NCBI GenBank assembly: GCA_934725795.1
Contig: CAKVCF010000036.1
Location: 1 to 6,314 of the forward strand
Source: an uncultured Clostridia bacterium
Lineage (GTDB): Bacteria > Bacillota > Clostridia > Christensenellales > UBA1242
DNA: 6,314 bases
Direction of reading: 5' to 3'
How positions within the stretch are numbered: the stretch's first letter is position 1; each line of letters begins with the position of its first letter. The notes under the pieces were generated by a model that saw only the letters and a program-made list of their open reading frames with translations, did not search any database and was not told where the DNA came from. Below are positions 1 through 5,938 of this stretch, piece by piece. A program made the translations under genes and the position numbers.

Positions 1-1
1 G

Positions 2-373
2 CGTGAAACAGTTAAAATGGCAAACGGTTCAGGTTTAAGTGCTGTGCAAGTTGGCGTGCTTAAACGTGTTTTTGTTGTCTGCATAAATGAAGTGTATTTG
101 GAGTTTGTTAACCCTGAAATCATTTCAACATCTGGCAAACAAATTCATAAAGAAGGTTGTTTAAGTGTTAAATTGCCTTTTGAATATGTTGAACGCCCTC
201 AAACCGTAACAGTTAGTGCGTTTGACCGCTATGGCAACAGATTTACTTTCACTTGCGAAGGGTGGACAGCGGTTTGTGTTTGCCATGAAAATGACCATTT
301 GGAAGGTGTGTTATATATTGATAAAATCTGCACACCACCAGAAGGTTTTGTTGACGAGGACGAACAAGAATAA
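2..373 (+). CDS. def: Peptide deformylase, 5'-truncated by the window edge
   Basis: Metalloenzyme that removes the N-formyl group from the initiator methionine of new proteins in the cytoplasm. All three family motifs are visible in order. Counting from the Met codon at base 17, motif 1 is GSGLSAVQVG (residues 4-13), motif 2 is EGCLSV with the metal-binding Cys48, and motif 3 is HENDH with metal ligands His90 and His94 and catalytic Glu91. The frame stays open to the window edge (R-E-T-V-K before that Met). Motif 1 normally lies about 40 residues into the protein, so the Met at 17 is internal and roughly 35-40 N-terminal codons are missing. Motif 1 has Val where Pro is usual (GLAAPQ). The acidic tail ends in TAA, sharing its last A with the fmt ATG, which suggests translational coupling. 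Family identity is secure; the true start is not visible. Confidence 0.95.
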   Translation, partial: RETVKMANGSGLSAVQVGVLKRVFVVCINEVYLEFVNPEIISTSGKQIHKEGCLSVKLPFEYVERPQTVTVSAFDRYGNRFTFTCEGWTAVCVCHENDHLEGVLYIDKICTPPEGFVDEDEQE

Positions 374-1299
374 TGAAAATAGTATTTTTTGGCACAGGCG
401 AATTTAGCACTGTGGTTTTAAAAAGTTTGGTTGATAGTGGCAAGCAAGTTGTCGCTGTTGTTTCGCAACCTGACAAAATAAATGGCAGAAATGGTAAATT
501 AACATTTTCACCAATCAAACAATATTGTTTGGCAAACAACATCAAACTTTTTCAATTTGAAAAGTTAAATAGAGAAGGTGAACAGCCACTTAAAGAATTG
601 TCGGCTGATATTTTTGTTACAGCAAGTTATGGTCAAATTATCAGGCAAAATATTTTAGATATTCCACCTTTAGGTTGCTATAATGTTCACGCAAGTTTGT
701 TGCCAAAATATCGTGGTTCATCACCAATACAATGGGCAATTATGAACGGTGAAACTGTAACAGGTATCACTATTATGAAAACCGAATTAGGGCTTGATTG
801 TGGTGATATGTACCTTAAAAAGCAAATTGAAATCACCAAACAAGATACTTCATCTAGTGTATTTGGCAAACTTGCAACACTAGGTGCAGAGTGTATTAAT
901 GAGTTTTTAGATAATTTTAACACAATGGTTAAAAACGGTGAAAAACAAGACGAAAGCCAAATGACATATTTTCCTATGATTAAAAAGGAAGATTATTTGT
1001 TGGATTTTAACACCACATCAAAAGCCATTGTAAATAAAGTGCGTGCACTTGAAAGTTGCTATTTTGTTTACCACAATATGCGTTTTAAAGTGCTTGAAGC
1101 AAAAACAGTAAGCGGGCAAGGCACACCAGGGCAAATTTTAAATTGTAATTCAAAATTAGGTTTGATTATTGCAACAAAAGATGCAGCAGTTGAAATTTTA
1201 ACAATTCAACCAGAAGGCAAACAAAAAATGCCAGCAAAGGCATATATGAACGCAAACAAATTTGTTCAAAATGAAATTATTGAACCAGTTTTGCAATAG
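373..1299 (+). CDS. fmt: Methionyl-tRNA formyltransferase
   Basis: Transfers a formyl group from 10-formyl-tetrahydrofolate to Met-tRNAfMet, the substrate chemistry that Def later reverses on proteins. The 308 residues match the usual ~310-residue length. The N-terminal formyltransferase Rossmann-like domain begins MKIVFFGTGEFS. The catalytic triad is Asn104 and His106 in the NVHASLLPKYRGSSPIQ segment, and Asp142 in the ELGLDCGDM segment. The Arg-containing loop K34-K42 matches the region that contacts the tRNA acceptor arm in E. coli Fmt. The C-terminal tRNA-binding domain spans about residues 200-308, including the TYFPMIKKEDYLLDFN and GTPGQIL segments. The start ATG overlaps the def stop by one base (TAATG). 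The only upstream purine run is GAGGA at 356-360, 12 nt from the ATG, so initiation probably relies on coupling to def. The stop is TAG. Confidence 0.97.
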   Translation: MKIVFFGTGEFSTVVLKSLVDSGKQVVAVVSQPDKINGRNGKLTFSPIKQYCLANNIKLFQFEKLNREGEQPLKELSADIFVTASYGQIIRQNILDIPPLGCYNVHASLLPKYRGSSPIQWAIMNGETVTGITIMKTELGLDCGDMYLKKQIEITKQDTSSSVFGKLATLGAECINEFLDNFNTMVKNGEKQDESQMTYFPMIKKEDYLLDFNTTSKAIVNKVRALESCYFVYHNMRFKVLEAKTVSGQGTPGQILNCNSKLGLIIATKDAAVEILTIQPEGKQKMPAKAYMNANKFVQNEIIEPVLQ

Positions 1300-1325
1300 A
1301 ATTTGAAAATAACAAAAAGCATAAA

Positions 1326-2375
1326 ATGGCAGGCAAAAGCCAAAACAATTTTAATATGAAAATTTTAAGTGATTATAGTTTAACTGAATTAAAAACTGAA
1401 TTGGCGAATATTCCTTCATTTCGTGCCAAACAAATTTTTGATGCAATTATTCAAAGTAAAGACTATGATTCAATCAATTTTTCAGCAGATTTAAAGCAAA
1501 CTTTAAGCAAAGAATATATTTTAAAACCAGTTGAAATTTACAAGGTATATACAAGCCGTGATGGCACAAAAAAATATCTTCTTAAATTGCACGATAACAA
1601 TTTGGTTGAAAGCGTGTTTTTGCACCAAAACTATGGCAACACTATATGCTTATCAACACAAGTTGGGTGTAGGATGGGTTGCAAATTTTGTGCTTCCACA
1701 ACAAACGGGCTTATTCGCAATTTGTCGGCAGGCGAGATGATTTCAATAATTGCAGCTCTTAATGCAGATAACGGCAAATGCACTGAACGCAACTTTTCAA
1801 ACATTGTGCTTATGGGTAGTGGTGAACCTCTTGATAATTTTGATAATGTTGTTAAATGGCTTAAACTTATCACAGATGCACAAGGTTTTGGTGTGAGTGA
1901 ACGCAATATTTCACTTTCCACTTGTGGTTTAGTTGATAGAATTTATGATTTAGCAAAACTCAATTTTAATATCACACTTTGCGTTTCTTTGCATGCTACA
2001 GATGACGAAACACGTAAAACCATTATGCCAATAGCAAACCGTTATACCATTGCGGAAATTATGACGGCTGTTAGGGCATATGTTAAAGAAAACAACCGCC
2101 GTGTTGTGTTTGAATATTGCCTTATTGACGGCGTCAACAACCGTGAACAAGATATTTTAGCATTAAAAACTTTAACACGTGGGTTTAAAAGCCATATCAA
2201 TGTGATTTGTTTAAACCCAAATGGTGGCAGTCTTAAAGCAACAACACGTCAACAAGCAATTCAATTTGTTGAACGCCTTAATTTGGAAGGTGTTAGTGCA
2301 ACTTTGCGCCGCAGCCAAGGGGACGACATAGCGGGTGCGTGCGGTATGTTACGTGCAAAACATTTGCAAGACTAA
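1326..2375 (+). CDS. rlmN: Dual-specificity 23S rRNA (A2503) / tRNA (A37) C2-methyltransferase, radical SAM
   Basis: Radical SAM enzyme that makes 2-methyladenosine at A2503 of 23S rRNA and, in E. coli, A37 of some tRNAs. The 349 residues are typical. The cluster-binding motif CX3CX2C is Cys115, Cys119 and Cys122 in QVGCRMGCKFC. The additional conserved Cys108 (TIC before LSTQVG) and the methyl-carrying Cys339 in QGDDIAGACGML are both present. GSGEPLDN (164-171) is the SAM-binding motif. The N-terminal HhH-like segment (NIPSFRAKQIFDAI) and the C-terminal RRSQGDD signature favour RlmN over the resistance enzyme Cfr. The start is uncertain: ATG at 1326 gives a 10-residue polar extension, while ATG at 1356 (MKILSDYSLTEL) aligns with the core, and neither has a clear Shine-Dalgarno. 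It follows fmt by 26 bp and is probably cotranscribed. Two hairpins follow the stop. Confidence 0.96.
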   Translation: MAGKSQNNFNMKILSDYSLTELKTELANIPSFRAKQIFDAIIQSKDYDSINFSADLKQTLSKEYILKPVEIYKVYTSRDGTKKYLLKLHDNNLVESVFLHQNYGNTICLSTQVGCRMGCKFCASTTNGLIRNLSAGEMISIIAALNADNGKCTERNFSNIVLMGSGEPLDNFDNVVKWLKLITDAQGFGVSERNISLSTCGLVDRIYDLAKLNFNITLCVSLHATDDETRKTIMPIANRYTIAEIMTAVRAYVKENNRRVVFEYCLIDGVNNREQDILALKTLTRGFKSHINVICLNPNGGSLKATTRQQAIQFVERLNLEGVSATLRRSQGDDIAGACGMLRAKHLQD

Positions 2376-2379
2376 ATTG

Positions 2380-2437
2380 TTAAGATTTAATTTGTGAGAT
2401 AAATAAGATTATCTCCATAAAATTTGGTCTTAATTTT
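2380..2437 (+). terminator. Long hairpin directly after rlmN, possible terminator
   Basis: The outer stem pairs 2380-2393 with 2420-2433 (13 pairs, two of them G-U, one T-T mismatch). After a small internal loop, a perfect 7-bp stem GAGATAA/TTATCTC (2396-2402 with 2409-2415) closes a 6-nt loop. Four T residues (2434-2437) follow. It begins 4 nt after the rlmN stop, so it may end the def-fmt-rlmN transcript. The short T-run and AT-rich stem make it a weak intrinsic terminator; it could instead be a 3'-end protective structure. Confidence 0.45.
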
Positions 2438-2473
2438 CGAAGCATGACAAAGAAAATCGATATAATTGAAAAC

Positions 2474-2521
2474 AACAAACTACTTTTACTTATAAACGCA
2501 AAGTAAATTAGTTTGTTTTTT
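2474..2521 (+). terminator. Rho-independent terminator between rlmN and rpe
   Basis: Outer arms AACAAACTA (2474-2482) and TAGTTTGTT (2509-2517) pair perfectly. Inner arms TTTACTT (2485-2491) and AAGTAAA (2501-2507) extend the stem across a small 2x1 internal loop. The apical loop is 2492-2500. A run of six T residues (2516-2521) follows. It lies about 100 nt after the rlmN stop, so it would act as a second, stronger stop signal for the upstream operon and insulate rpe. The stem is AT-rich, like the genome. Confidence 0.65.
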
Positions 2522-2540
2522 ATATTAAATATGTTAAAAT
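2513..2540 (+). promoter_or_regulatory. Probable sigma-A promoter of rpe-rsmE-mtaB(-hit)
   Basis: An extended -10, TG-T-TAAAAT (TG at 2532-2533, hexamer 2535-2540), is preceded at 16 bp by TTGTTT (2513-2518), a weak -35. Transcription would start near 2547, leaving a ~67-nt leader before the GTG at 2614. The -35 lies inside the T-tract of the upstream terminator, a common compact arrangement. Everything around is AT-rich, so chance matches are possible. Confidence 0.5.
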
Positions 2541-2557
2541 AAAATTAGATAATTTTG

Positions 2558-2598
2558 CTTAAAACAGAAAACAATAATATGTTAGATTTTGTTTTAAG
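2558..2598 (+). promoter_or_regulatory. Inverted repeat in the rpe leader, next to the ribosome binding site
   Basis: CTTAAAAC (2558-2565) is complementary to GTTTTAAG (2591-2598), and AAAA (2568-2571) to TTTT (2587-2590) across a 2-nt bulge. The loop is 15 nt. The 3' arm ends 4 nt before the AGGAG of rpe. It would not sequester the ribosome binding site directly, and the AT-rich stem is weak. No known riboswitch or T-box signature was recognised. Confidence 0.3.
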
Positions 2599-2613
2599 TG
2601 TTAGGAGATAATT

Positions 2614-3270
2614 GTGAAAAAGATTGTTGTTTCAGCATCAAGTTTGCCAGCGGGCAGGAATATGTCAAGCCAAATAGAATATTTGGAACGTGTTACAAAT
2701 TATGGTGCAGATATGTATCATTTTGACGTTATGGACGGCGTTTTTGTTAAGCATAAATCAGTTGATTTTGCCTATCTTGAACAATTAAAAGAACGCACCA
2801 CATTGCTTTTTGATTGCCATCTTATGGTGCAAGAACCAGCCAAGGTGATTGATAAATATATAAAGGCAGGGGCAAACATTATCAGCGTGCATTTAGAAGT
2901 GTTGGATGAAGACCAAACACATAAAATTATTCGCCGCATAAAAAGCAAAGGTGTGATGGCAAGTTTGGCAATAGATTTAGACACCGATATTTCAAAAATT
3001 GACCCATTTTTAAATGAACTTGATATGGTGTTGATTATGTCAGTTAAGGCAGGTAAAGGAGGGCAAGAATTCCAAAAATCTGCTTTGCCAAAAATCAAAT
3101 ATGTGCGTGAAAAAAGCAACAAAATTTTGATTGAAGTTGATGGTGGCATTAATGATAAAACTGCAGCACAAGTTGTGCGTGCGGGTGCAGATATTGTTGT
3201 AAGTGGTAATTATATTTACAGCAACGATACCTACGAAGCAATACAAAAGTTAAAGGGTAACAATGGATAA
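2614..3270 (+). CDS. rpe: Ribulose-phosphate 3-epimerase family protein
   Basis: Predicted TIM-barrel enzyme interconverting ribulose 5-phosphate and xylulose 5-phosphate in the pentose phosphate pathway; 218 residues, usual length. Expected metal ligands are all present: His36 and Asp38 in HFDVMDG, His69 in CHLMV and Asp176 in EVDGGIN. Asp38 and Asp176 are also the acid/base pair. Ser9 matches the family's N-terminal active-site Ser. The start is GTG at 2614, with AGGAG at 2603-2607 six nt upstream; no in-frame ATG gives a better start. Several motifs are divergent. The N-terminus reads SASSLPAG instead of PSILSAD, DGVFVKHKS replaces DGxFVPN, and MSVKAGKGGQ replaces MSVNPGFGGQ. The phosphate-binding end is SGNYIY rather than GSAIF. 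A related epimerase specificity (for example allulose-phosphate-like) cannot be excluded. It overlaps rsmE by 8 bp. Confidence 0.85.
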   Translation: MKKIVVSASSLPAGRNMSSQIEYLERVTNYGADMYHFDVMDGVFVKHKSVDFAYLEQLKERTTLLFDCHLMVQEPAKVIDKYIKAGANIISVHLEVLDEDQTHKIIRRIKSKGVMASLAIDLDTDISKIDPFLNELDMVLIMSVKAGKGGQEFQKSALPKIKYVREKSNKILIEVDGGINDKTAAQVVRAGADIVVSGNYIYSNDTYEAIQKLKGNNG

Positions 3271-3973
3271 CAGATATTATTTTCAAAAACCAGAAGGAAT
3301 AAAGGAAATTGATGTTCCTTTTTCTTTGTGTTTGTCAGGGCAGGAAGCACAGCATTTAATCAAAGTTCGCCGTGCAAAAGTTGGTGATAATATTGTGGCT
3401 TTTTGCGGTGATGGCTTTGATTATCATTTTAAAGTGCAAACAATTTTTAAAGATAAGGTTGAATTGACACTTGAAAACAAACAACACAATGCTTCTGCAA
3501 ATTCAAACAATATAACAGTTTATCTTGCAATGATAAAAAACGATGCTCTGGTTGAAGCGATAGACCATTTGGCAGAACTTAATGTTAAATGCGTTAAATT
3601 GTTTAAAGCGGACTTTTCAGTTGCAACTTTTGATGATAAAAAAATTGAAAAACTTAATCAAACTGCAATTCAAGCCAGCAAACAAAGTGAACGTGCAGAT
3701 ATAATGAAAATTGAAATTATAAACAAAAATCAAATCAAACAAGATGCACCACAAAACGCATTTTTTGCCTATGAAGATTCAACTGGCAAAATTGCAGGTT
3801 TTTCAGGTGATTTTGCGTTGATTATTGGGCCAGAAGGTGGCTTTTCAGCAGAAGAAGTTAAATATTTTTCATCTTTTGCAAAAAATGTTAGTTTAGGTAA
3901 CACAATTTTGCGTGCCGAAGTGGCGTGTGTTGCTGGTGTGAGTATGCTAAAGGCGGTGAATAATGCGTGCTAG
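3263..3973 (+). CDS. rsmE: 16S rRNA (uridine1498-N3)-methyltransferase
   Basis: SPOUT-class methyltransferase that makes N3-methyluridine at U1498 of 16S rRNA using SAM; 236 residues, near the usual ~245. The N-terminal PUA-like RNA-binding domain includes HLIKVRR (31-37, family HxxxVxR). The C-terminal knotted SAM-binding domain contains QASKQSERADIMKI (137-150), IIGPEGGFSAEE (187-198) and LGNTILRAEVA (211-221). The last differs slightly from the usual LRxETA, with Val for Thr. The start lies inside the last codons of rpe (8-bp overlap), with AAGGG about 5 nt upstream, implying coupled translation. The 3' end overlaps mtaB by 11 bp. The rsmE-mtaB pairing is widespread in Firmicutes, where dnaJ-prmA usually precedes it; here rpe does. 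Confidence 0.96.
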   Translation: MDNRYYFQKPEGIKEIDVPFSLCLSGQEAQHLIKVRRAKVGDNIVAFCGDGFDYHFKVQTIFKDKVELTLENKQHNASANSNNITVYLAMIKNDALVEAIDHLAELNVKCVKLFKADFSVATFDDKKIEKLNQTAIQASKQSERADIMKIEIINKNQIKQDAPQNAFFAYEDSTGKIAGFSGDFALIIGPEGGFSAEEVKYFSSFAKNVSLGNTILRAEVACVAGVSMLKAVNNAC

Positions 3974-5213
3974 TGTGGTAACTTTAGGTTGCAAAGTTAA
4001 TGAATATGAAAGTCAATCAATAATGAACCAGTTGAAACAGGCTGGTTATGAGATTTTTGAAGGCCTTGTGCCAGCAGATGTTTATGTTGTTAACACTTGT
4101 GCAGTAACAAACACAGGTGAAAGAAAATCAAAACAAGTGCTTGCCAAACTTGAAAAATTAAATCCAAACGCAAAAATAGTGGTGTGTGGTTGTGCAGTGC
4201 AAAACAATCCAGCCAAATTTTTAGGAAATCCTAACGTTATAGCTTTAACTGGTAATTATGGCAAGCACATTATTATGGATTTAATTAAAGAGCAAAACAA
4301 AGCTCTGCCAGATTTAGAACATGTTGAGTATGACGAAATGCCACGTCCAATTGAAACACGCACTCGTCAGTACATAAAAATTCAAGATGGTTGCAATTAT
4401 TTTTGCTCTTATTGCCTTATACCTTATGTAAGGGGCAGAAGCAGAAGCCGTAATTTAGAAGATGTTTTGGCAGAGATTAAAGACACTCAAGCCAGCGAAA
4501 TTGTGCTTACGGGCATAAATATGAGCGATTATCGCATAGACGGCAAACTTGCCTTGGCAACATTGATTAGAGAAGTTGACAAGTTGAACAAACGTTTTAG
4601 AATTTCTTCAATAGAGTGCAACATTTTAGATGATGAAATGTTTGACGTTTTAAAAAATTGTAAAAACTTTTGTCCGCATTTCCACTTGAGCTTACAATCG
4701 GCTTGTAATGAAACATTAAAACGTATGAATAGGCGTTATACCATTGAAAAGTTTATTGAGATAACAGATAGAATACGTAAAGAATTTCCAACCGCTTGCA
4801 TCTCAACAGACCTTATTGTTGGTTTTAAAGGTGAAACAGACGCAGAATTTGAAGACACATTTAAAAACTTGCAACGCATTGGTTTTGACTTTATGCACAT
4901 TTTTCCATATAGCATACGTTCTGGCACTGCGGCAAGCAAAATGGGTGGTGATGTGCCTGCAGAAATTGTTAAACAACGTGAAAAACGTTTGCAACAACTT
5001 AATGCAGAATTTAAAGCAAAATTTTATCAAAACAACAAAAACACAACCCACAAACTATTGGTTGAAATTGTTGACGAAAATTATTCAATAGGCTATACTG
5101 ATAATTATATATACACTTACTTGCCAGCGAACTTAAAAGTAGGGCAGATTGTTGATGTTACACTTGTTGAACCATATAAAAAAGGCATGATTGCAAACTT
5201 AAAAGAAAATTAA
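3963..5213 (+). CDS. mtaB: tRNA (t6A37) methylthiotransferase MtaB
   Basis: Radical SAM methylthiotransferase that converts t6A at position 37 of ANN-decoding tRNAs to ms2t6A. The N-terminal MTTase domain carries Cys10 (TLGCKVNEYES, characteristic of MtaB), Cys46 (NTCAVTN) and Cys77 (VVCGCAVQ) as ligands of the auxiliary cluster; Cys75 is an extra. The radical SAM CX3CX2C is Cys144, Cys148 and Cys151 in DGCNYFCSYC, followed by IPYVRGRSRSR. HFHLSLQSACNETLKRMNRRYT (239-260) is the family's LQSGS...MNRRY segment, with Ala-Cys replacing Gly-Ser. SIRSGTAASKM matches the PYSxRxGTxAAxM motif. A short C-terminal TRAM domain covers about 363-414. The TLGCKVN start argues against MiaB and RimO. It begins inside rsmE (11-bp overlap), with AAAGG at 3949-3953 nine nt upstream. 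At 416 residues it is slightly short but complete. Confidence 0.95.
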   Translation: MRASVVTLGCKVNEYESQSIMNQLKQAGYEIFEGLVPADVYVVNTCAVTNTGERKSKQVLAKLEKLNPNAKIVVCGCAVQNNPAKFLGNPNVIALTGNYGKHIIMDLIKEQNKALPDLEHVEYDEMPRPIETRTRQYIKIQDGCNYFCSYCLIPYVRGRSRSRNLEDVLAEIKDTQASEIVLTGINMSDYRIDGKLALATLIREVDKLNKRFRISSIECNILDDEMFDVLKNCKNFCPHFHLSLQSACNETLKRMNRRYTIEKFIEITDRIRKEFPTACISTDLIVGFKGETDAEFEDTFKNLQRIGFDFMHIFPYSIRSGTAASKMGGDVPAEIVKQREKRLQQLNAEFKAKFYQNNKNTTHKLLVEIVDENYSIGYTDNYIYTYLPANLKVGQIVDVTLVEPYKKGMIANLKEN

Positions 5214-5276
5214 ATTTATCATAAAGTAATAAAAAAATTTAATTATAAAGCGATTAAATAAAAGGGAGATATTATT

Positions 5277-5612
5277 ATGGAAGATTGCGTATTTTGTAAA
5301 ATTAGAAAAGGTGAATTGCCAAGCACAACATTGTATAAAGATGATGATTTTATGATTATTAAGGATATTAATCCACAAGCAAAAGTGCACCTTATTGCAA
5401 TTCCAACCGAACATGTGCCAACCATTGATATGATGACAGACGAAGGCACAGCAATGCTTGGCAAAATTATGGGCAAAATCAGCCATATGCAAGCAGAACT
5501 TGGGCTTACAAATGGTTATCGTTTGGTTGTAAACCAAGGTGAAGATGCTGGTCAAACAGTAGGTCATGTCCATATCCACATTTTAGGTGGCGAACAGCTT
5601 AAAGAGTTTTAA
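5277..5612 (+). CDS. HIT-family nucleotide-binding protein (HinT-like)
   Basis: Small histidine-triad protein, 111 residues, the usual size for the HinT/PKCI branch. Members hydrolyse nucleoside phosphoramidates or similar AMP conjugates; the physiological substrate here is unknown. The triad is HVHIHILGG, with His97, His99 and His101. The N-terminal CVFCKI (Cys4, Cys7) is the zinc-binding pair often seen in bacterial HIT proteins, and His46 in IPTEHVPTI is a plausible further ligand. GYRLVVNQGEDAGQTVGHVHIH is not divided by any indel relative to the family. A good ribosome binding site, GGGAG at 5264-5268, lies 8 nt before the ATG. It follows mtaB by 63 bp with no obvious terminator, so it may be read from the rpe promoter. 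The mtaB-HIT-rpsU order is a known conserved Clostridia arrangement. Confidence 0.94.
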   Translation: MEDCVFCKIRKGELPSTTLYKDDDFMIIKDINPQAKVHLIAIPTEHVPTIDMMTDEGTAMLGKIMGKISHMQAELGLTNGYRLVVNQGEDAGQTVGHVHIHILGGEQLKEF

Positions 5613-5630
5613 AAACTTTTGCAAAAAACA

Positions 5631-5659
5631 TTGACAATATTGATTTTTTCGCGTATAAT
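5631..5659 (+). promoter_or_regulatory. Consensus sigma-A promoter of rpsU
   Basis: TTGACA (5631-5636) and TATAAT (5654-5659) match both hexamers of the vegetative consensus exactly, with the optimal 17-bp spacer. Transcription should begin near 5666, giving a ~32-nt leader. An 8-bp palindrome, CAATATTG (5635-5642), overlaps the -35 edge. This is by far the strongest promoter in the window, fitting a ribosomal protein gene. Confidence 0.92.
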
Positions 5660-5684
5660 AAATTTCAGTTTAGATCTAAAAGTG

Positions 5685-5689
5685 GGTGA
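5685..5689 (+). promoter_or_regulatory. Shine-Dalgarno that fixes the rpsU start
   Basis: GGTGA, within AGTGGGTGA (5681-5689), pairs with the 3' end of 16S rRNA (complement TCACC) and sits 8 nt before the ATG at 5698. It overlaps the alternative in-frame GTG at 5686, which has no ribosome binding site of its own. It therefore supports the later start. The AAGGG at 5692-5696 is too close to the ATG to act. Confidence 0.65.
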
Positions 5690-5697
5690 ATAAGGGT

Positions 5698-5886
5698 ATG
5701 ACAACAATTCGTTGTGGCGAAAATGAATCAATCGAAAGCGCATTGAAACGTTTTAAACGTAAATGCCAAAAAGACGGTATTATTGGCGATTTGAAAAAGA
5801 AACAAGAATACGTTAAACCAAGCGTTGCTAAAAAAGAAAAACAAAAAGCAGCACGCAAACGCGCTATGAAAAAATCAAGATATTAA
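5698..5886 (+). CDS. rpsU: 30S ribosomal protein S21
   Basis: Small basic ribosomal protein of the 30S platform that assists initiation near the anti-Shine-Dalgarno. The 62 residues beginning MTTIRCGENESIESALKRFK match the S21 family from its first residue: acidic start, ESIESALKRFKRKC helix, KKQEYVKPSVAKKEKQKAA, and a Lys/Arg-rich tail ending RAMKKSRY. An in-frame GTG at 5686 would add four residues (M-N-K-G) that the family lacks, so ATG 5698 is chosen. It stands as its own unit between a consensus promoter and a strong terminator. Some Clostridia place yqeY just downstream; here a gene-free stretch follows. Confidence 0.96.
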   Translation: MTTIRCGENESIESALKRFKRKCQKDGIIGDLKKKQEYVKPSVAKKEKQKAARKRAMKKSRY

Positions 5887-5892
5887 GATTTT

Positions 5893-5924
5893 AAAAATCA
5901 CTGGCTAACCAGTGATTTTTTTTT
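5893..5924 (+). terminator. Strong Rho-independent terminator of rpsU
   Basis: The perfect 12-bp stem AAAAATCACTGG/CCAGTGATTTTT (5893-5904 with 5909-5920) closes a CTAA tetraloop and runs into nine T residues (5916-5924). It starts 7 nt after the rpsU stop. The A-run on the 5' arm means it could also act on the - strand, but no convergent gene is visible. Confidence 0.95.
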
Positions 5925-5938
5925 GCGTTTAGTAACAA

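Noticed and set aside
1326..2375. Cfr resistance methyltransferase
   Set aside because: The QGDDIAGACGML signature and genomic context beside fmt indicate housekeeping RlmN.
2461..2466. Perfect TATAAT between rlmN and rpe
   Set aside because: No -35-like hexamer at 16-18 bp and no extended TG. A transcript from it would begin at the terminator hairpin.
2444..2506. 20-codon ORF (MTKKIDIIEN...) ending inside the terminator stem, like an attenuator leader peptide
   Set aside because: No Shine-Dalgarno, no run of regulatory codons, and no well-placed promoter. The rpe promoter starts downstream of it.
2579..2611. Ten-codon ORF ending over the rpe ribosome binding site
   Set aside because: No ribosome binding site of its own; AT-rich chance ORF.
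2772..3149. 125-codon - strand ORF opposite rpe
   Set aside because: Shadow of rpe on the other strand; no family resemblance or ribosome binding site.
5199..5579. 126-codon - strand ORF opposite the HIT gene
   Set aside because: Fully antisense to a clear HIT gene, with Phe/His/Cys-rich composition typical of a reverse reading of AT-rich coding DNA, and no supporting signals.
5686..5697. GTG start for S21 four codons upstream
   Set aside because: The family begins at the MTT sequence, and the only usable ribosome binding site lies over this GTG, serving ATG 5698.
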